Assembly: GCA_028023455.1 (NCBI GenBank) | Contig: JAQFVV010006274.1 | Span: 1,676,001 to 1,740,000, forward strand | From: Epiperipatus broadwayi | Taxonomy: Eukaryota > Onychophora > Udeonychophora > Euonychophora > Peripatidae | Reading direction: 5' to 3' | DNA: 64,000 nt | In this document: piece after piece, positions 50,626 through 63,690 of the stretch | Numbering within the stretch: position 1 is the first letter of the stretch | Layout of the letters: each line of letters opens with the position of its first letter | Position numbers and translations under genes: made by a program | The notes under the pieces: model-generated | The model's database searches: none | What the model was told of the DNA's origin: nothing | Seen by the model: only the letters and a program-made list of their open reading frames with translations

Positions 50626-53600
50626 AAATACTTATGCTAGGTTTACTAAAACATATATATAGAAATTGCACAGATTATTAACAAATTTAATTTTGTCAAA
50701 CAATAAATAATACTTTTATAATTAATAATTCCATTTTGAATATACATAAAATTTACACACATATATATATATATGTGTGTGTGTATCAATATTTTAAAAA
50801 TCAGTTTATCAAATTCTATTACGGTTTTCGTTTATTCTTTTAAAAAAAAGTATAGTCAATTTTCGAGAGGTTAGAAAGCTTTTTATTAGGTTACCCCTTA
50901 ACTAATTATAAATGTCTTTAAATTTAAAAATATAATAATGTTATCCAAATGAATTAAAAACAACTCACTATTGCACACACTTTTATCTGTCCTCTGCATA
51001 TAGACACAGCAGCATACATATAACTACTTTATTCAGCTGGTGTTTTTCTTGGGCAAGCTGTTTTCTGGTCAATCCTGGCAATTGTCATCATCAGGTAAAA
51101 GTATATAATTCAGGTATGGTTGGCTTTCTCCCTTCTGCAGTTGGTTCCACTTAGACTTGGATTTTGTATGCTTCAGGTCAGCAAGCTGTTTTCCAGAACA
51201 CTTTTAAGGTTATGAATTTCAACACAAAGAAGTGGATCATTTTCCTCCATGTAAATTTAAACTCCACTATTGAACTGAATAGCAGCTACTTTTTTGCAGT
51301 CTTACATCCCCATGGCAGTTCCCTATATATAATTCTACTAGCCATCTCTGCAGCTAGCTTTATTGTTGCCATTCTCTGCTACAGTTACCACCTCTTCACA
51401 AAATATTTTAGCCCACTTTACAGCTAACCACTTCTCAGAAAATTAAAGCGAAACTTTGCAGTTGGCCTAGTTGGCCACTGCTTAAAATATTAAAACCAGA
51501 TTTTTTTTGACCAACTCTTACAAAACTGCAAGCAAAAACTAACTGATATTTTTATTAGTCTTTTTATAATCTTGGTTGGGTCAGGAGATAAAAACAAAGT
51601 GACTGTTTTCAATTAACTTTAATCCTTTGGAATTTGACCAAAGGTATGATCTATATACATGTTTTTACTTTGACAGTAGAAATTTACAAATTAATTAAAA
51701 GATTTCAAAAATAGACATTTTTATAATTATCAAAAAACATGCTTATTTTTTAATTTTCAAAATCAGAATAAAAATATTAAATTTTATTTATCAGACCTTT
51801 TTTAAATATTTTATAATAAAATTTTATTTTAAATCCAGAATTATTTAACCCTTTGTTATTTTTATTTAAGTGAATATAAAAAGTATTTACTACAATTTTT
51901 GTCTATGTTTATTTCTACTTTTCCTTTATTTTAAATTTATATATGCACACACACTATATTACTGTGTGCTATGTAAGCCAACTGGTTACACCACACAGAA
52001 GGGTATTATAGGAGAGATGAACCAAAAATTGGGACCATCAAGTACAAAAGAAAAATGCCTTCTTAAAATTACAATAATCATGGCACACCACTGTGGCATT
52101 ATGGTTGGAGGAAGGAAGCACCATATTGGAAGAGAAAGAGAAGAAACTACTGGAGGTATACATAGTCCATACCAGACCCAAGGTAATAAATACAACAAAT
52201 AGCAACAATGAACGTGAAGCCACAGAAGCAAGTCATCATGATGATATCTGCCCTAATAAACAATCAAGAAGTGCATCACCATATAATGCAAAGAAGTATT
52301 TAGAACTGATCATGATCCTCAGTCTCTCAAGCCAGGCTGCAGCTACAATTCTGAACAATGAAGCAAACATAGCTGATGAAAGAAGTTTGTGTTTGAGATG
52401 ATGTGTGAACTTGTGTTTTTCATGCTGAGGTGGGTGGATGATTGAGCGGATGGACTGGATACATTGTGTTAATGATGCTCCGGAGTATATGCTTGGCATG
52501 GTCCAGACCCAGATGATTGAGCTTCTAAAATAGTCCAGCAGCGTATATTCGCTTCATGAATAGGCCATGGTCTCATGAATAGACTTCATGTATAGGCCCC
52601 TAAGACTCACAGGAGATGAGCAGAACTGGCTTAGTGCCTGATATTTTTTTTTTTTGGATATTCATCTGGGACGATCTTTCTAGGTACATAGAGGGGCAGC
52701 ACTTAAAAATGTGATATTTTTTCATGACATCCTGAGGCATTGTGTACTGGGTAGTTCATGCTTAGGCATCTGCTTATTCTGTCATTGGAGAATGCAATTC
52801 ACATACCCACTTTTCCCATCTCATCTTACCAATTTCATCAGCATATCTCCAAACCCAAGTAGAAGCCACAATAAAATAATAATAAATACAAGTTATATTT
52901 TGTGGAATGAAATTACTTCCAGGCAATTTCATCCCCAAAATTTGGTGGGGTGGGGGGTAATGAAACAGACATGCTGTTTCACATATATGTTTAGAAGATC
53001 CCACCACCTCAAATTAAAATGACGTAGGTTAAAGCCACGTCAGACTAATAATATTTTAAGTCTGACTAATGATATTCTAAGAAACTAAGTATTTTAAAGA
53101 AAAGGAAGAAATAATGAAATTTGACTGCAATTAAAAATGATAATTTGGTCAAATTAAAAGGAAATCAAACATGTTTATAGTGCAATTAAAAAGAGACAAT
53201 ATAATTTTTATTTTTATTAAAACTACCAAGTTAACATGCACTTAAATAAAATCAGATTGAAGAAAACTTCTAAGGCAGAACAACTAGTATAAATTAAAGG
53301 ATCAAGTCACTGTGCCGCAGGCAAGAAAATCTAAGATTTGAAAACACCTGTAAGGCAGATAATTGAAAATAGTCACTAATTAAAAGTCTGTTCCCACCAA
53401 AGAGAAACTGTCCAATGATCTAGGGGATTAAAAAATGTGGACAAGGATGAAAAAGCACTGCCACCAATGGGAGAAAAAGGACATGTAAGGTGAATCCGTT
53501 TATCAGAGTCAAAAAAATATAAATAGGCTGCAAAATCGTTTGAAATTTGTTAAATGATTCAGAGACACAAGATTTAGCTACAAGACTACTAGAATGGAAT

Positions 53601-54184
53601 TATCTAACAGCTAATGAAAAATCACCCTAATATGATAGTCGGCTAGATCTGCTGGTTCCCTCTCCATCTGCAAAACATGTGAACTCCAAGCCTTGCCTAG
53701 AAGTTTTAACCGTTCAGCTTCAAGACAAACCCCCAGTTATATAGAAATGCAGTAATAAACAAAGACATGAATTTAGATGTAAGCAATTAGAAATTATTCA
53801 ATTACAATAAAATATGAATTAAAATTATAGCTATTAATTTTTATAAAACAAAAGAGAGAAAATTTTATATTATTAGTCTTAAGAAAAGTTTTCACAATCA
53901 GTTATTAACTTCAGTCAAAAGTTGATGATAGTTTTTTTATTATCTTTATTTAAAATGAAAACAAGAAATGGAAAATTATTACTTAATTACAAACATTCAT
54001 ATGTGTGTGTGTGTGTGTTATATATTTCATTAGTTAAATGCCAATTGTTACATAAAAATTTAAGATATGTTCAAATAATAGAAATACTTCTGATAATAAT
54101 TGTAATAGTTATTTCAAATGAACCAGCTAAATGGAAATGTCAATTACAAAAATCAAAGATACGGTAAAAATAATAAAATTCATG
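50626..54184. other. Mixed-composition stretch, no recognised gene
   Basis: A TG/TA microsatellite lies at about 50758-50785. From about 51000 to 53030 the sequence is less AT-rich, and open frames occur on both strands (51164-51427, 51870-52202, 52093-52401, 52236-52499, 52711-53022 and their complements). None has a motif I recognise, the frames overlap in conflicting directions, and no convincing splice pattern links them. It may be an old transposon or an exon-poor part of a gene, and I cannot decide between these. Confidence 0.4.
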
Positions 54185-54480
54185 TTATCTATATCTTAAT
54201 AAAATAATACAACGTATGCATATAAATATATATCTATACTTGATTGCATTATAAATGCTCCACAAACCTGGAATTGCTGATATTACCTGCTTACCTACCT
54301 GTAATGATTCTTAAAAATAATAAAATGCTATATGAATCATAAATACTTATATGCATGCTAGCTATATCCTAATAAAATAATAAAATTCTTGTGTATATAT
54401 ATACATCTATACTTGATTGGATTATAAATGCTCCACAAACCTGGAATTGCTGATATTACCTGTTTACCTATCTAAAAGAA
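54185..54480. repeat. 173-bp-period tandem duplication
   Basis: TGCTCCACAAACCTGGAATT occurs at 54256 and again at 54429. Both copies are preceded by CTATACTTGATTG and an AATAAAATAATA string and followed by GCTGATATTACCTG. Confidence 0.88.
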
Positions 54481-54717
54481 CATACAGACCTGGAACAAGT
54501 AATTAAAAACGTTTTATTCATGTATTATTTGTATATGTATAATTATTTGAAAGACTTCTAGACTTATTTTCATCATGTGAACTAAAAAATGGGTTTTTGC
54601 TCTGATAACCTACCTAAAATATTTCTAGACTTAATAATGAACTATATTAGAAGGATAAACCTCTAAATATCACATGATCACTATCTCATACTAGCACATA
54701 ATTGTTATTAAACAATT

Positions 54718-55792
54718 CAAAGCAAAACTTTTCATATAGTAGTGCCATCTTGTGCTAACAAGAGCAATCAGTGGATTCCAGAAGGCTTGTGCATAAAATC
54801 CCTATCTAGTGCTTATTCATTCAATATCCCCAGACTAGTTTCTGGCTTGTGGCCTTCCTCAGTGAGGAGTCTTGGATCTGAGAGTAATGCACCTAGATCT
54901 TAGGATCTAATGCAACCCTCCAGCACCCACCTTTTAATTCTATTTAACTACAAAACTATGAGAATGAAATTGAAAACACAATTAATATTTTCAATCCAAG
55001 CTCAATAGCTTATATAGTCATATGGGTCTGAATTCAATTTAGCACCTATACATTTTGGTGTCTTTGGCTCTTTAACAACCATAGCACATAATTGTTGGTG
55101 TTAAACCACTAAACATCACATGATCACTATCTCATACTAGCACATAATTGTTATTAAACAATTCAAAACAAAGCAAAACTCTCCATATAGTAGTGCCATC
55201 TTGTGCTAACAAGAGCAATCAATGGATACCAGAAGGTTTGTGCATAAAAAACTAGTCTGGGGATATTGGATGAGTAGGCATTAGATAGGGATTTTATGCA
55301 CAAGCCTTCTGGCATCCATTGATTGCTCTTGTTAGCACAAGATGGCACTACTATATGGAGAGTTTTGAATTGTTTAATAACAATTATGTGCTAGTATGAG
55401 ATAGTGATCAAGTGATGTTTAGTGGTTTAACACCAATCCTGCCTAATAAGATAGTGGTGGCTATGGTTTTTAAAGAGCCAAAGACACCAAAATGTATGGG
55501 TGAGTTCAGACCCATATGACTATATAAGCTATTGAGCTTGGATTGAAAATATTAATTGTGTTTTCAATTTCATTCTCATAGTTTTGTAGTTAAATAGAGT
55601 TAAAAGGTGGGTCAGGAGGGTTGCAATAGATCCTAAGATCTAGTTGCAGTGCTCTCAGATCCAGTCAGAAACTAGTCTGGGGATATTGGATGAGTAGGCA
55701 CTAGATGGGGATTTTATTCACAAGTCTTCTGGCATCCATTGATTGCTCTTGCTAGCACAAGATGCCACTACTATATGGAGAGTTTTGCTTTG
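54718..55792. repeat. Large inverted repeat (foldback) with ~500-bp arms
   Basis: The left arm 54718-55249 and the right arm 55292-55792 are inverted copies of high similarity around a ~42-bp centre. Matched landmarks are CAAAGCAAAACT at the left end with AGTTTTGCTTTG at the right end, TAGTGCCATCTTGTGCTA, ATGAGAATGAAATTGAAAAC, CATTTTGGTGTCTTTGGCTC, and CACATAATTGTTATTAAACA. The arms differ mainly by two ~20-25-base indels. Each arm is itself bordered by a ~150-180-bp direct repeat (54656-54850 and 55101-55249 on the left). TATATTAGAAGGA occurs on both flanks (54643-54655 and 55794-55806). The frame at 55163-55348 spans the centre and is an artefact. Confidence 0.9.
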
Positions 55793-55806
55793 TTATATTA
55801 GAAGGA

Positions 55807-58228
55807 CTTGCTAATGAATTGTTATTAAATAAAATTGGTGTTACTTAAAATTAATGTAATTGTTCATTTCTATTTTGCATCACTAATCATTCATTGCATC
55901 TTTCTCACAAGAATCTCATGCCTCCTGAGCTATGTTCGGCATAACCAGACACTGGTAAGTAATGTTGTAGTGAGATGGAACTCTAGTGGTGTGGTTTGGG
56001 AAACAAACACAAATTTCTAGATGCTTCCTGTCTCTATGGCGCTACATCTTCTGATGAACACGAAATATTGTTGTAGGTTGTGTGATGTCTGCATTGGGGA
56101 ATGCCAGTCGATAGTTACTTCCTGCAATATGCTCACCAGGAAATAAAACCAACGAAGAGTGGGGTTGGTCGTGCATCCAGTTATAATAGTTTGGTGATGA
56201 AACTTATTAAGATAATAAGGTTTTCAAATAGGTATAGAATGATGGCCATAAAACAAAAATATTGTAATGTAATATATCTTTTATTTCAGATGAGGTTGAA
56301 ATCATATATGTATTAGTATTTTAAAGAGATCTTGATTTACTTTTTCTGTTATGCTAAAAATTAGGTAATATTAAAAATAAATATTCCTGTCTTTTTCTTA
56401 AGCATAACTTCAAAATTATTGAAAAAAATTGTTTTTTTTTTTATGATGGAAATGTTTGATTTTATTCTTTTTTAATTGTAAAATCATTTTTTCCATATAG
56501 TAAAGAGAAAACTTCTACTTCAAAAGTTGGTTAAATGTATTTAATAAGATAATATTATATAGTGTAATGTTTTGCATATTTTATTAGCAATTATATGTAT
56601 TCATGAGAAAACAAACTGCTTCACTAAAAAGTGAATTACAAAACCCTAACCCTAGCTAACTTGTCCCTCATATAATTAATTATAACTCTTGTCTTACAGA
56701 TTAATTTGCTTAGCAAGTAATTCTATTTTTATGTTATATATATATGCTTATATATATATTGATTTCATTTATCTAAAAATACTGATTTAAAGACATATGT
56801 GGAGACTATCCATTGCACATGTTTTCTTTTTTTTATTTTATGGCCACAGGAACCACACTCTGGGCATGTTGATATAGACAAGTGATTGCCTGATTGAGTC
56901 TGTTCTTCTTAACCTCTAAACCAGGTTTATGCCACCCACCATTTCTGAGATAGTATTGTTAACAACTTTTTTATATTATTTGAAACCTCCCAAAATGTAT
57001 ACTTGACAACATGTAAACAGAAAAGAAGAAAAAAGATCTGGTTGGTGTCTGCATTTATCTTTATTCTTATCACAAACTATTAAAAAAAAAAGTATACAAT
57101 AAAAAAATCCAGATTGCATACTTTTTACCACTGATATTGGGCTAAAATAGAGAAAGTTCTGTCTCCAATAAATATAATAATACTTTAAAGTAAATAATTG
57201 AGTGCAGTAGGTTATGTTTGTTGATATTTAATTCTGGGGCTATTAAATTTTGTCATATTTTTAAAAGGCCAAACTTTTTCCATATTGCTATATTTCTACT
57301 GAATAAACAGTTACCAAGAATTCTGGTGTTAGTTTGTTTTGAAGTGAAATAAAATATTTATACTTAATTCCTATCATAAACATAAAGTATAATCATATTT
57401 AATTAATTTAATGGCTGCTTACATAAAACAACTGTGTAGGACAATTACTTCTTGGGGAGGGGGGGGGGTAAACAAAGGGGAAAAAATCAAATATAATTTT
57501 TTTTATATAGCATAAAGCAATGATTTTTTTTATAAACAATTGAGAGATTTAGAGGTCTCTTATATATTTATAGAATTAATCAACTGTTATCATATAATAT
57601 TATATATTCTGGTTCAATAGGTAGTTCTTTAAATAAGGGCACAGTAGAGTTTATGATGTAATTCTAAAATTGAATTGCTAAGATAAACTATCCTAAGAAA
57701 ATAGTAAGCAATAGCAAATTATCATTTTTTTGGAATATGTCGTGGGGAGAGGATGGTGGAAGATATTTAATGCAATATTTTGAATACATAATTAAAAGTT
57801 TTTAGAAAGCAAATTGTTCAGTTGATTAACTGTATATATGCATGCTATATATATTTAATGTGTTATGGTTTGTATCTAATAGAAGGCTAAATAATTATAT
57901 AATACTGCATTTTCTCCAATTGACACCATTGATCATCATCTGTAAGATTTTGCACTTATTTAATAACTTTCTTAACCTAATTTTATTATAGTATATTAGC
58001 ATTTATAGATACAACTTTATTGAGTTTTTTTTTTTTTTTTATACCAGTAAGATGTGATAATTAAAGAATTTATATTCGATATACTTTCAGGACATTTGTT
58101 GTAAAATAATAATCAAAATCAAGAAGAAAAAATCTTTTTATGATTTCCAATCTCTTATTTTTTACATTTTCAATTGACTAGAATAAATTTTTAAAGTCAT
58201 ATGTGAATAATGCATAAACTTAAGTATT
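55807..58228. other. Intergenic sequence, no recognised gene
   Basis: The part near 55900-56170 is less AT-rich and has short frames (55835-56020, 56101-56316) with no known motif. A G-run (about 57458-57469) and T runs are present. Confidence 0.4.
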
Positions 58229-59191
58229 CCTGGGTCTCATTTTATGTGGTAGATAGGTTCCACAGAAAACCTGCATTAAAAAAAATTGCACAAAAATAGA
58301 CTTAATTTACCTTGAAAAATGAGGGATAATTGCTGTAATTTTCAGGATTCGCATAAAAGCAAAGCAACAAAAAAAAATTACTTTAAAATTTGCATTAATA
58401 AAATAAGAAAATAAAGTATGACTAATAAAAAATTTCAAATATTTGAAAAAAATTAATACAAGACAAACTTTTTTTATTACTACGGTATTTAATTTTACAT
58501 TTTTCATACATATTTTAATCATTACCGCTAGCGTTTGTTTGTAAACTGTAAGAAATGAGATTCGATGTGATGTGATGTATTGTGGCTTCTCCTTAAACAA
58601 AGTCAAGAATCTCTCAGCAATTATGAACCTGTTAGCCACTTTATTTTTATTCATGTTGTAATGTACAACTAGCGCCACTTGTAGTCTTCTGCTGTGTTAA
58701 TGGTTTTGTGTTTCTATATTTAAAAAATGACATCACAATCAAAACAAAAACATTATACATTAACATTAGAAAGATTATTTTCAGTTTATAAAATCTTCGT
58801 TTTTTATTTTAAAAATCTAAAAGATTATTTATTTCTGTTATATATAATAAAATATGTTTTAAAAGTTTAAATTTTTTGAGTATTTATTGTGATATTTTTA
58901 TATGTAAGTATAAATCTATTATTATTATTTACTCATTAGTATAATAAATAGGTTATTTACATAGAAGCTAAGTTCTAAATACAGCTTCAGGCCATATTCA
59001 CGTTAGCTGCTAATGTAATGTTATATTTTTTTTTTTAAAAAAAAAAGTATTTCAAGACAAAATAAGTTATTAATAATTTAAATTTCTTGATATCTAATAA
59101 ATATAGTGAAATATGAAAGATATTAAGAAGAAACATGAATCATATAACTTCAAAATTGCATTAAAATAATCCGCATAAAACGAGACCCAGG
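58229..59191. mobile_element. 963-bp non-autonomous TIR transposon
   Basis: The left end CCTGGGTCTCATTTTATGTG (58229) and the right end, read on the other strand as CCTGGGTCTCGTTTTATGCG (59191), match at all but two positions over 21 bases. A TA lies close outside both ends (58224-58225, 59193-59194), but the spacing differs by one base, so a TA duplication is possible and not certain. The minus-strand frame 58307-58678 falls inside and has no transposase motif. Part of the interior (58563-58645) recurs at 18131-18230. Confidence 0.82.
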
Positions 59192-59339
59192 TTACTGAAA
59201 TGCATATTGCATGTGAAAAAAATGTCCCCTACAAATTAATAAGATTGAAAAAAATCATATTTGTAAGTAATTAAAAAGTAAAGCTTTTGTTATTAAAAAG
59301 ATTATTTACAATTTTATTTTTTTAGGAGGGGAGTTTATC

Positions 59340-59475
59340 CTTCGGCTTCATGGCATAATGATTAGAGGCTAAACCGATGATCTTGGTTCAAATCCATTTG
59401 GGTCTTAAAGATGTTTTTTATGTAATCATTCATCAGTGAACACAACTTTTTATATAATTAGTGAATGGTATTTTT
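59340..59475 (+). repeat. tRNA-derived SINE head
   Basis: TGGCATAATGATTAGAGG (59351-59368) fits an RNA polymerase III A box and GGTTCAAATCC (59385-59395) an almost ideal B box, 34 bases from A-box start to B-box start. The sequence then continues into non-tRNA DNA and lacks a matching acceptor stem. This arrangement is that of a tRNA-derived SINE, not a tRNA gene. The 3' limit is uncertain, and a T-run near 59471 may mark its tail. Confidence 0.65.
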
Positions 59476-59479
59476 TTTT

Positions 59480-62400
59480 CATTCTTCCTCTGTAGAAAAG
59501 GGAACTATTTAAAGACATGTCTTGTATATATACTTTAATCCTCCCACATCTTGACATCTGATTCCAATTCCTACATCAATACTGAAATTCATAGATACTA
59601 GTAAACAGTATTATAATGTACGTTTTTAACATGTATTATAATGTACGTTTTTTTAAATATATAAGTGTGTGTGCATATTATAATATATGTTGAAAATATT
59701 TATAGCACATATACATATATAACAAAAAATTAAATAGTAGACAATTAAAATTTCTTATTTATTAATTTTTTTTAATCATGGATAATGGGCCTACAGCTAC
59801 AGAGAGACTATTATATTCAAGAATAAGCTTATTTGATATAACAAATAATGCAGTAATAACATAACTATTGCAGGAACCTGGAGTAGAAGTTTACAATTAT
59901 ATTATAACACATTACATTAATAACAAATTAGCATTTTAATATAAAATACTAATTATATTGGAACAAACTTATGCATGAATTTATATATGTTTGTATATTT
60001 ATAGCTGCCCTTCACATTGCTTTCAAACCATTAAGATACTGATTGTTAGTGAAATAGAAAAGATTTTATAGTATTTAGATTTCAAGAGTGTTTTTGTATG
60101 CATGACTCTGCTGTTAATTTAAATAATACTTTCTTGATTAATTACATTTTTTTATGTAGAGATGTCTAAATAGAATAAAATACAAGTAAGCCTTGAACTA
60201 TGCTGTATAAAGTACATGACTTCAATTACATACTTCCAATAAAAAAAATGTAAATAAACAACAAACCAAAAAAAAAAAAAACATTAAAATTTCCAAATTT
60301 AATACATTTTACAATACTCAAACAGAATTTTTCTGTTTCTGAAAGAGTATGTGATCATGTTTAAAAAATAAAATAAAATTTGTAATAAAATTTAAATGAT
60401 ACTAGCAGTCGTTTTTTCATCTTGGAAATGAAATGATCATGTTTAAAAAATAAAATTTCTTCAGTTTATATTCAAAATAAATACTTTTATTTTTTATTTA
60501 TTATCCTTTCTAAATTTCATTTGCAAGTTTTACAAAATTTTAGAACATAATTAAAATTAATATTGTCTTTAAGACATCAAAACAGAGAGATTTTAGTTGC
60601 TTGATAACAAAACTAGTTTATTATTTTTCTATTTAAAAAAAGTTATTGATAAAATAAGGAATATTCCTTAGAGCATTTTAATTGCAATGAAAGTTGGACC
60701 TTTTGTTAAAAAAATACGATACAGTAAGTTTTTTTTTTATTTTTCCAGTGAATGAAAAATATATGTGAATGTGACCCCTCCAATTTATTATTAATAACTA
60801 TATATTTTTTTTAAAAAAAGTTTGTGTATACTATAATTTTTATTTATATATGCTTACTATATATAAGTAACATTTGTATTATATTTGTGTGTGTGTGTTG
60901 AAAATAATGTACACTTGCAGTTTAATAAACAGTCTGTATTCTAATGAAATTTTATCACTTTTGTCATTTCTGGTTTTATATAATCTGATTCTTTAATCCT
61001 ATTTATTCTTTATCTTTTATAATTGGATTACTACTACCTTCTATGTATACAATTAGGTAAGTATTCTTTTATTTTAAGGATTGGTGTGAAGTCACATTTT
61101 TAAAAATTTTTCAAAGCTTCCCAATTAGTCTAGACATAATTTTACATATGGAGGAAAGGAAACTTAAGCTTGTTTGACAAAATTTTCACTCGTAATTTAA
61201 GAATACAGCAATTTTGAGAAATACCTTTTTAATAGATTTTTTTAAAATCTGTTTTCACTTAATACTTTCCGCTTCAAGCTTCAATTGTATTGACTTCATT
61301 AGTTTTTGAATCTTGTTTTATATAATTATTATGAGATTTTAATTTATTTGGCTTTCAGTCTTTATCCATAATAAATAAGCAAAAGATATTTTTCAAATGA
61401 GTTAGTCATCAAGTTATTCAGACTGGATGAAGGAATAGTTTTATTTGACAGTGATTGGATTATTGCTGTATTGAATTAAGATGAATCTTTGATTGATTCA
61501 TTAATCTGGGAATGATTTAATCTTTATTGGATCTTGTGGGTGTAGGTAGTATCCACTGTGGTATAATGAGATTAGAGTCCTTTGATACTGAAGCATTTTG
61601 CCCATCTGACTAGGTCTCTGTTACACATAAAATGTGTGAGTTGATCAAGTTATGGAAAAAGAATAAAGTTTCATTCCTATTTCTAAAAAAGCAACTATAT
61701 TTCCTGATCAACTCTACCTAGTAATTGTTATGATTTACGCTATCGACGGAATCAGCTTTTATTTCTTTTATAAGCGTGCCAGGATTCATATAAGAATCCA
61801 CTGAAATCCATCGCATCGCGTCTTGAAAATTAAAAAGAAAAATGTTTTTAAAAGAATTGGTATCATATTTTACCGTAACTAGAGTTATTTTCTAGATATT
61901 ATTATTCCTGGAGCTCAGTCAATACATATTGGCAAAGGTAAATTATATTTTGAAATCTTACTAAACTAATATTAATAAATTTAATAATAATCATCACTAA
62001 CATACAATGAAAAGTTGATATTAGAAATAAATATTTTTATTCTAACAAATTAAAATGTTTAAAGATAAATTACTCATTAAATAAAAATGAAGAGGACACA
62101 CGCTAATCCAAATAATGAATCAATTAATAAAAAAAAGTGGTTAAAGTTCTTAGGTAAACAAGAGTCTCTTGAACAATAAAATTAAAGTCTTTATTGGGAT
62201 TATTTTAAGCTTTTTTTTTTTTTTAAGAATTGTTTGCAAACTTTAAGTCACAGTCGGGAAAAGTTACTCTTAGCTTACCGGTAAGTTGGGGTAGATTTAT
62301 GGGATCCTGAGCTCATAGGAATTTCCATTGGTCTCTCCTGCCGGCATCTTCAATTATTGCTGCATTCTATAGCTAGAGAAAAAGCAAGGTTGTGGTGACC

Positions 62401-63490
62401 CTTTCATTGTAAAAAGCGGTATTCACAAAGCTCCATTTTTATATTTGCGTGACAGCTTGGTACAGCAAGTGGCATACCTGTGCAGAAGTATATTACTGCT
62501 ACAGGTTATGCTTGCGGATACCCCCAACTCTAAGACATGGAACCAGAAGGTAAAGAAAGAATTTAGATCAAAAATTGTCCTCTTCTTTTTATACCTCGAT
62601 CCAGTTTTTGAAACTTCTGTGCATCCTTTTGTTCTTTTATCAGCATATAAGATAATAATCTTGTACACTCTCTCTTAAATTTAAGTTACAAAGTCTTTAT
62701 TTTTTTAGCATAATTCTGCCATCTTTAATTAGCTAAAATATTTTTCTTTTAGCTTATCTGGATTAGTAATTTGTGTGTCTTTTGTTCTCTCTAATTTTTT
62801 ACTTTTATTTTTAATTAGATAAAAAAAAAATAGGGATGAAAAATTTAACTTTCATTGTACGTTTAAAAAAAATTATACTAATCAAAAAAAAATACCTAAA
62901 TTTACTTTTGTTAGCTCTTACCAAATGCCAATATATTTGTACCATATATAAATAAACGGCACAATACATAATAATTTTTAATTTATCATTTTTGTTTTAC
63001 CTACAAATGTTTATTCTCTGAAAAACATATATAATAATAACAAAGTAGCTGAAAATTGTTGTAATAGCTAGTCTGATATATATGTATAAGTGTATTTGGA
63101 GTTAAGACCAAAATTTTCTGTATGTCATCCAACATTTGATCTTAGTTGTTTGTTTGTTTTTTAATTGGTAACCTCATATTTTAATGATATTGGATGCATA
63201 AAACTGGATTAAAACTATCATTTGCATTGTTTTCATGAACAAATAAAATATTTATATTGAAACAGTCATATCTACAGATCAGTCTGTTTCACCTACTATA
63301 TTCTATAGTAGGTATTTATCTCATATCTTACCCAAATTAGATTGTGGGTATTTCTTTTATTAAAACTTTGAGCTTGTGCATTTAATATTGTGGAGTATGT
63401 GCATATATAATCATCTGGTCCATGATAATAGGTATACACAGGTGGGGATAGCATGTACACGTGTATCACCCTTCGTTTGTGAAAACAAGT
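59480..63490. other. AT-rich intergenic sequence
   Basis: No gene is recognised. The stretch at 62240-62680 is less AT-rich, contains the palindrome CTTACCGGTAAG (62274-62285) and has open frames on both strands (62423-62678) without known motifs. A perfect hairpin lies at 63291-63313. Confidence 0.45.
63291..63313. other. Perfect hairpin, 10-bp stem
   Basis: ACCTACTATA (63291-63300) and TATAGTAGGT (63304-63313) pair exactly around TTC. No adjacent gene is known. Confidence 0.5.
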
Positions 63491-63491
63491 A

Positions 63492-63690
63492 AACCTGACA
63501 ATGTGTAGGTAGGATTTATATATAATCAAAGTATAGATTTAGATTTTTATAAATTTATTCATTTAAGAATTTGTATTTCAATATTCATTAACCTGGCAGT
63601 GTAGTTAGAATTTATGTATATAACCAAAGTATATAGATTTAGATTTTATAAATTTATTCATTTAAGAATTTATTTTTTATTATTCATTTA
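63492..63690. repeat. About 99-bp-period tandem duplication
   Basis: ACCTGACAATGTGTAGGTAG (63492) and ACCTGGCAGTGTAGTTAG (63591) begin adjacent copies. Both continue through a CAAAGTATA word and TTATAAATTTATTCATTTAA. Confidence 0.85.

Noticed and set aside
52093-52401. 102-codon frame as a host gene exon
   Set aside because: It overlaps other frames on both strands, has no known domain and no convincing splice sites; left as unrecognised.
55163-55348. Open frame in the middle of the large inverted repeat
   Set aside because: It spans the palindrome centre, so it encodes both arms of the same repeat; it is a structural artefact.
58307-58678. 123-codon minus-strand open frame as a protein gene
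   Set aside because: It lies wholly inside a non-autonomous TIR element, has no known motif, and its relative at 18.1 kb does not preserve the frame.
61535-61620. GTGGTATAATGAGATTAGAG as an A box of another tRNA-derived SINE
   Set aside because: It resembles the A box at 59351, but no acceptable B box follows at the right distance.
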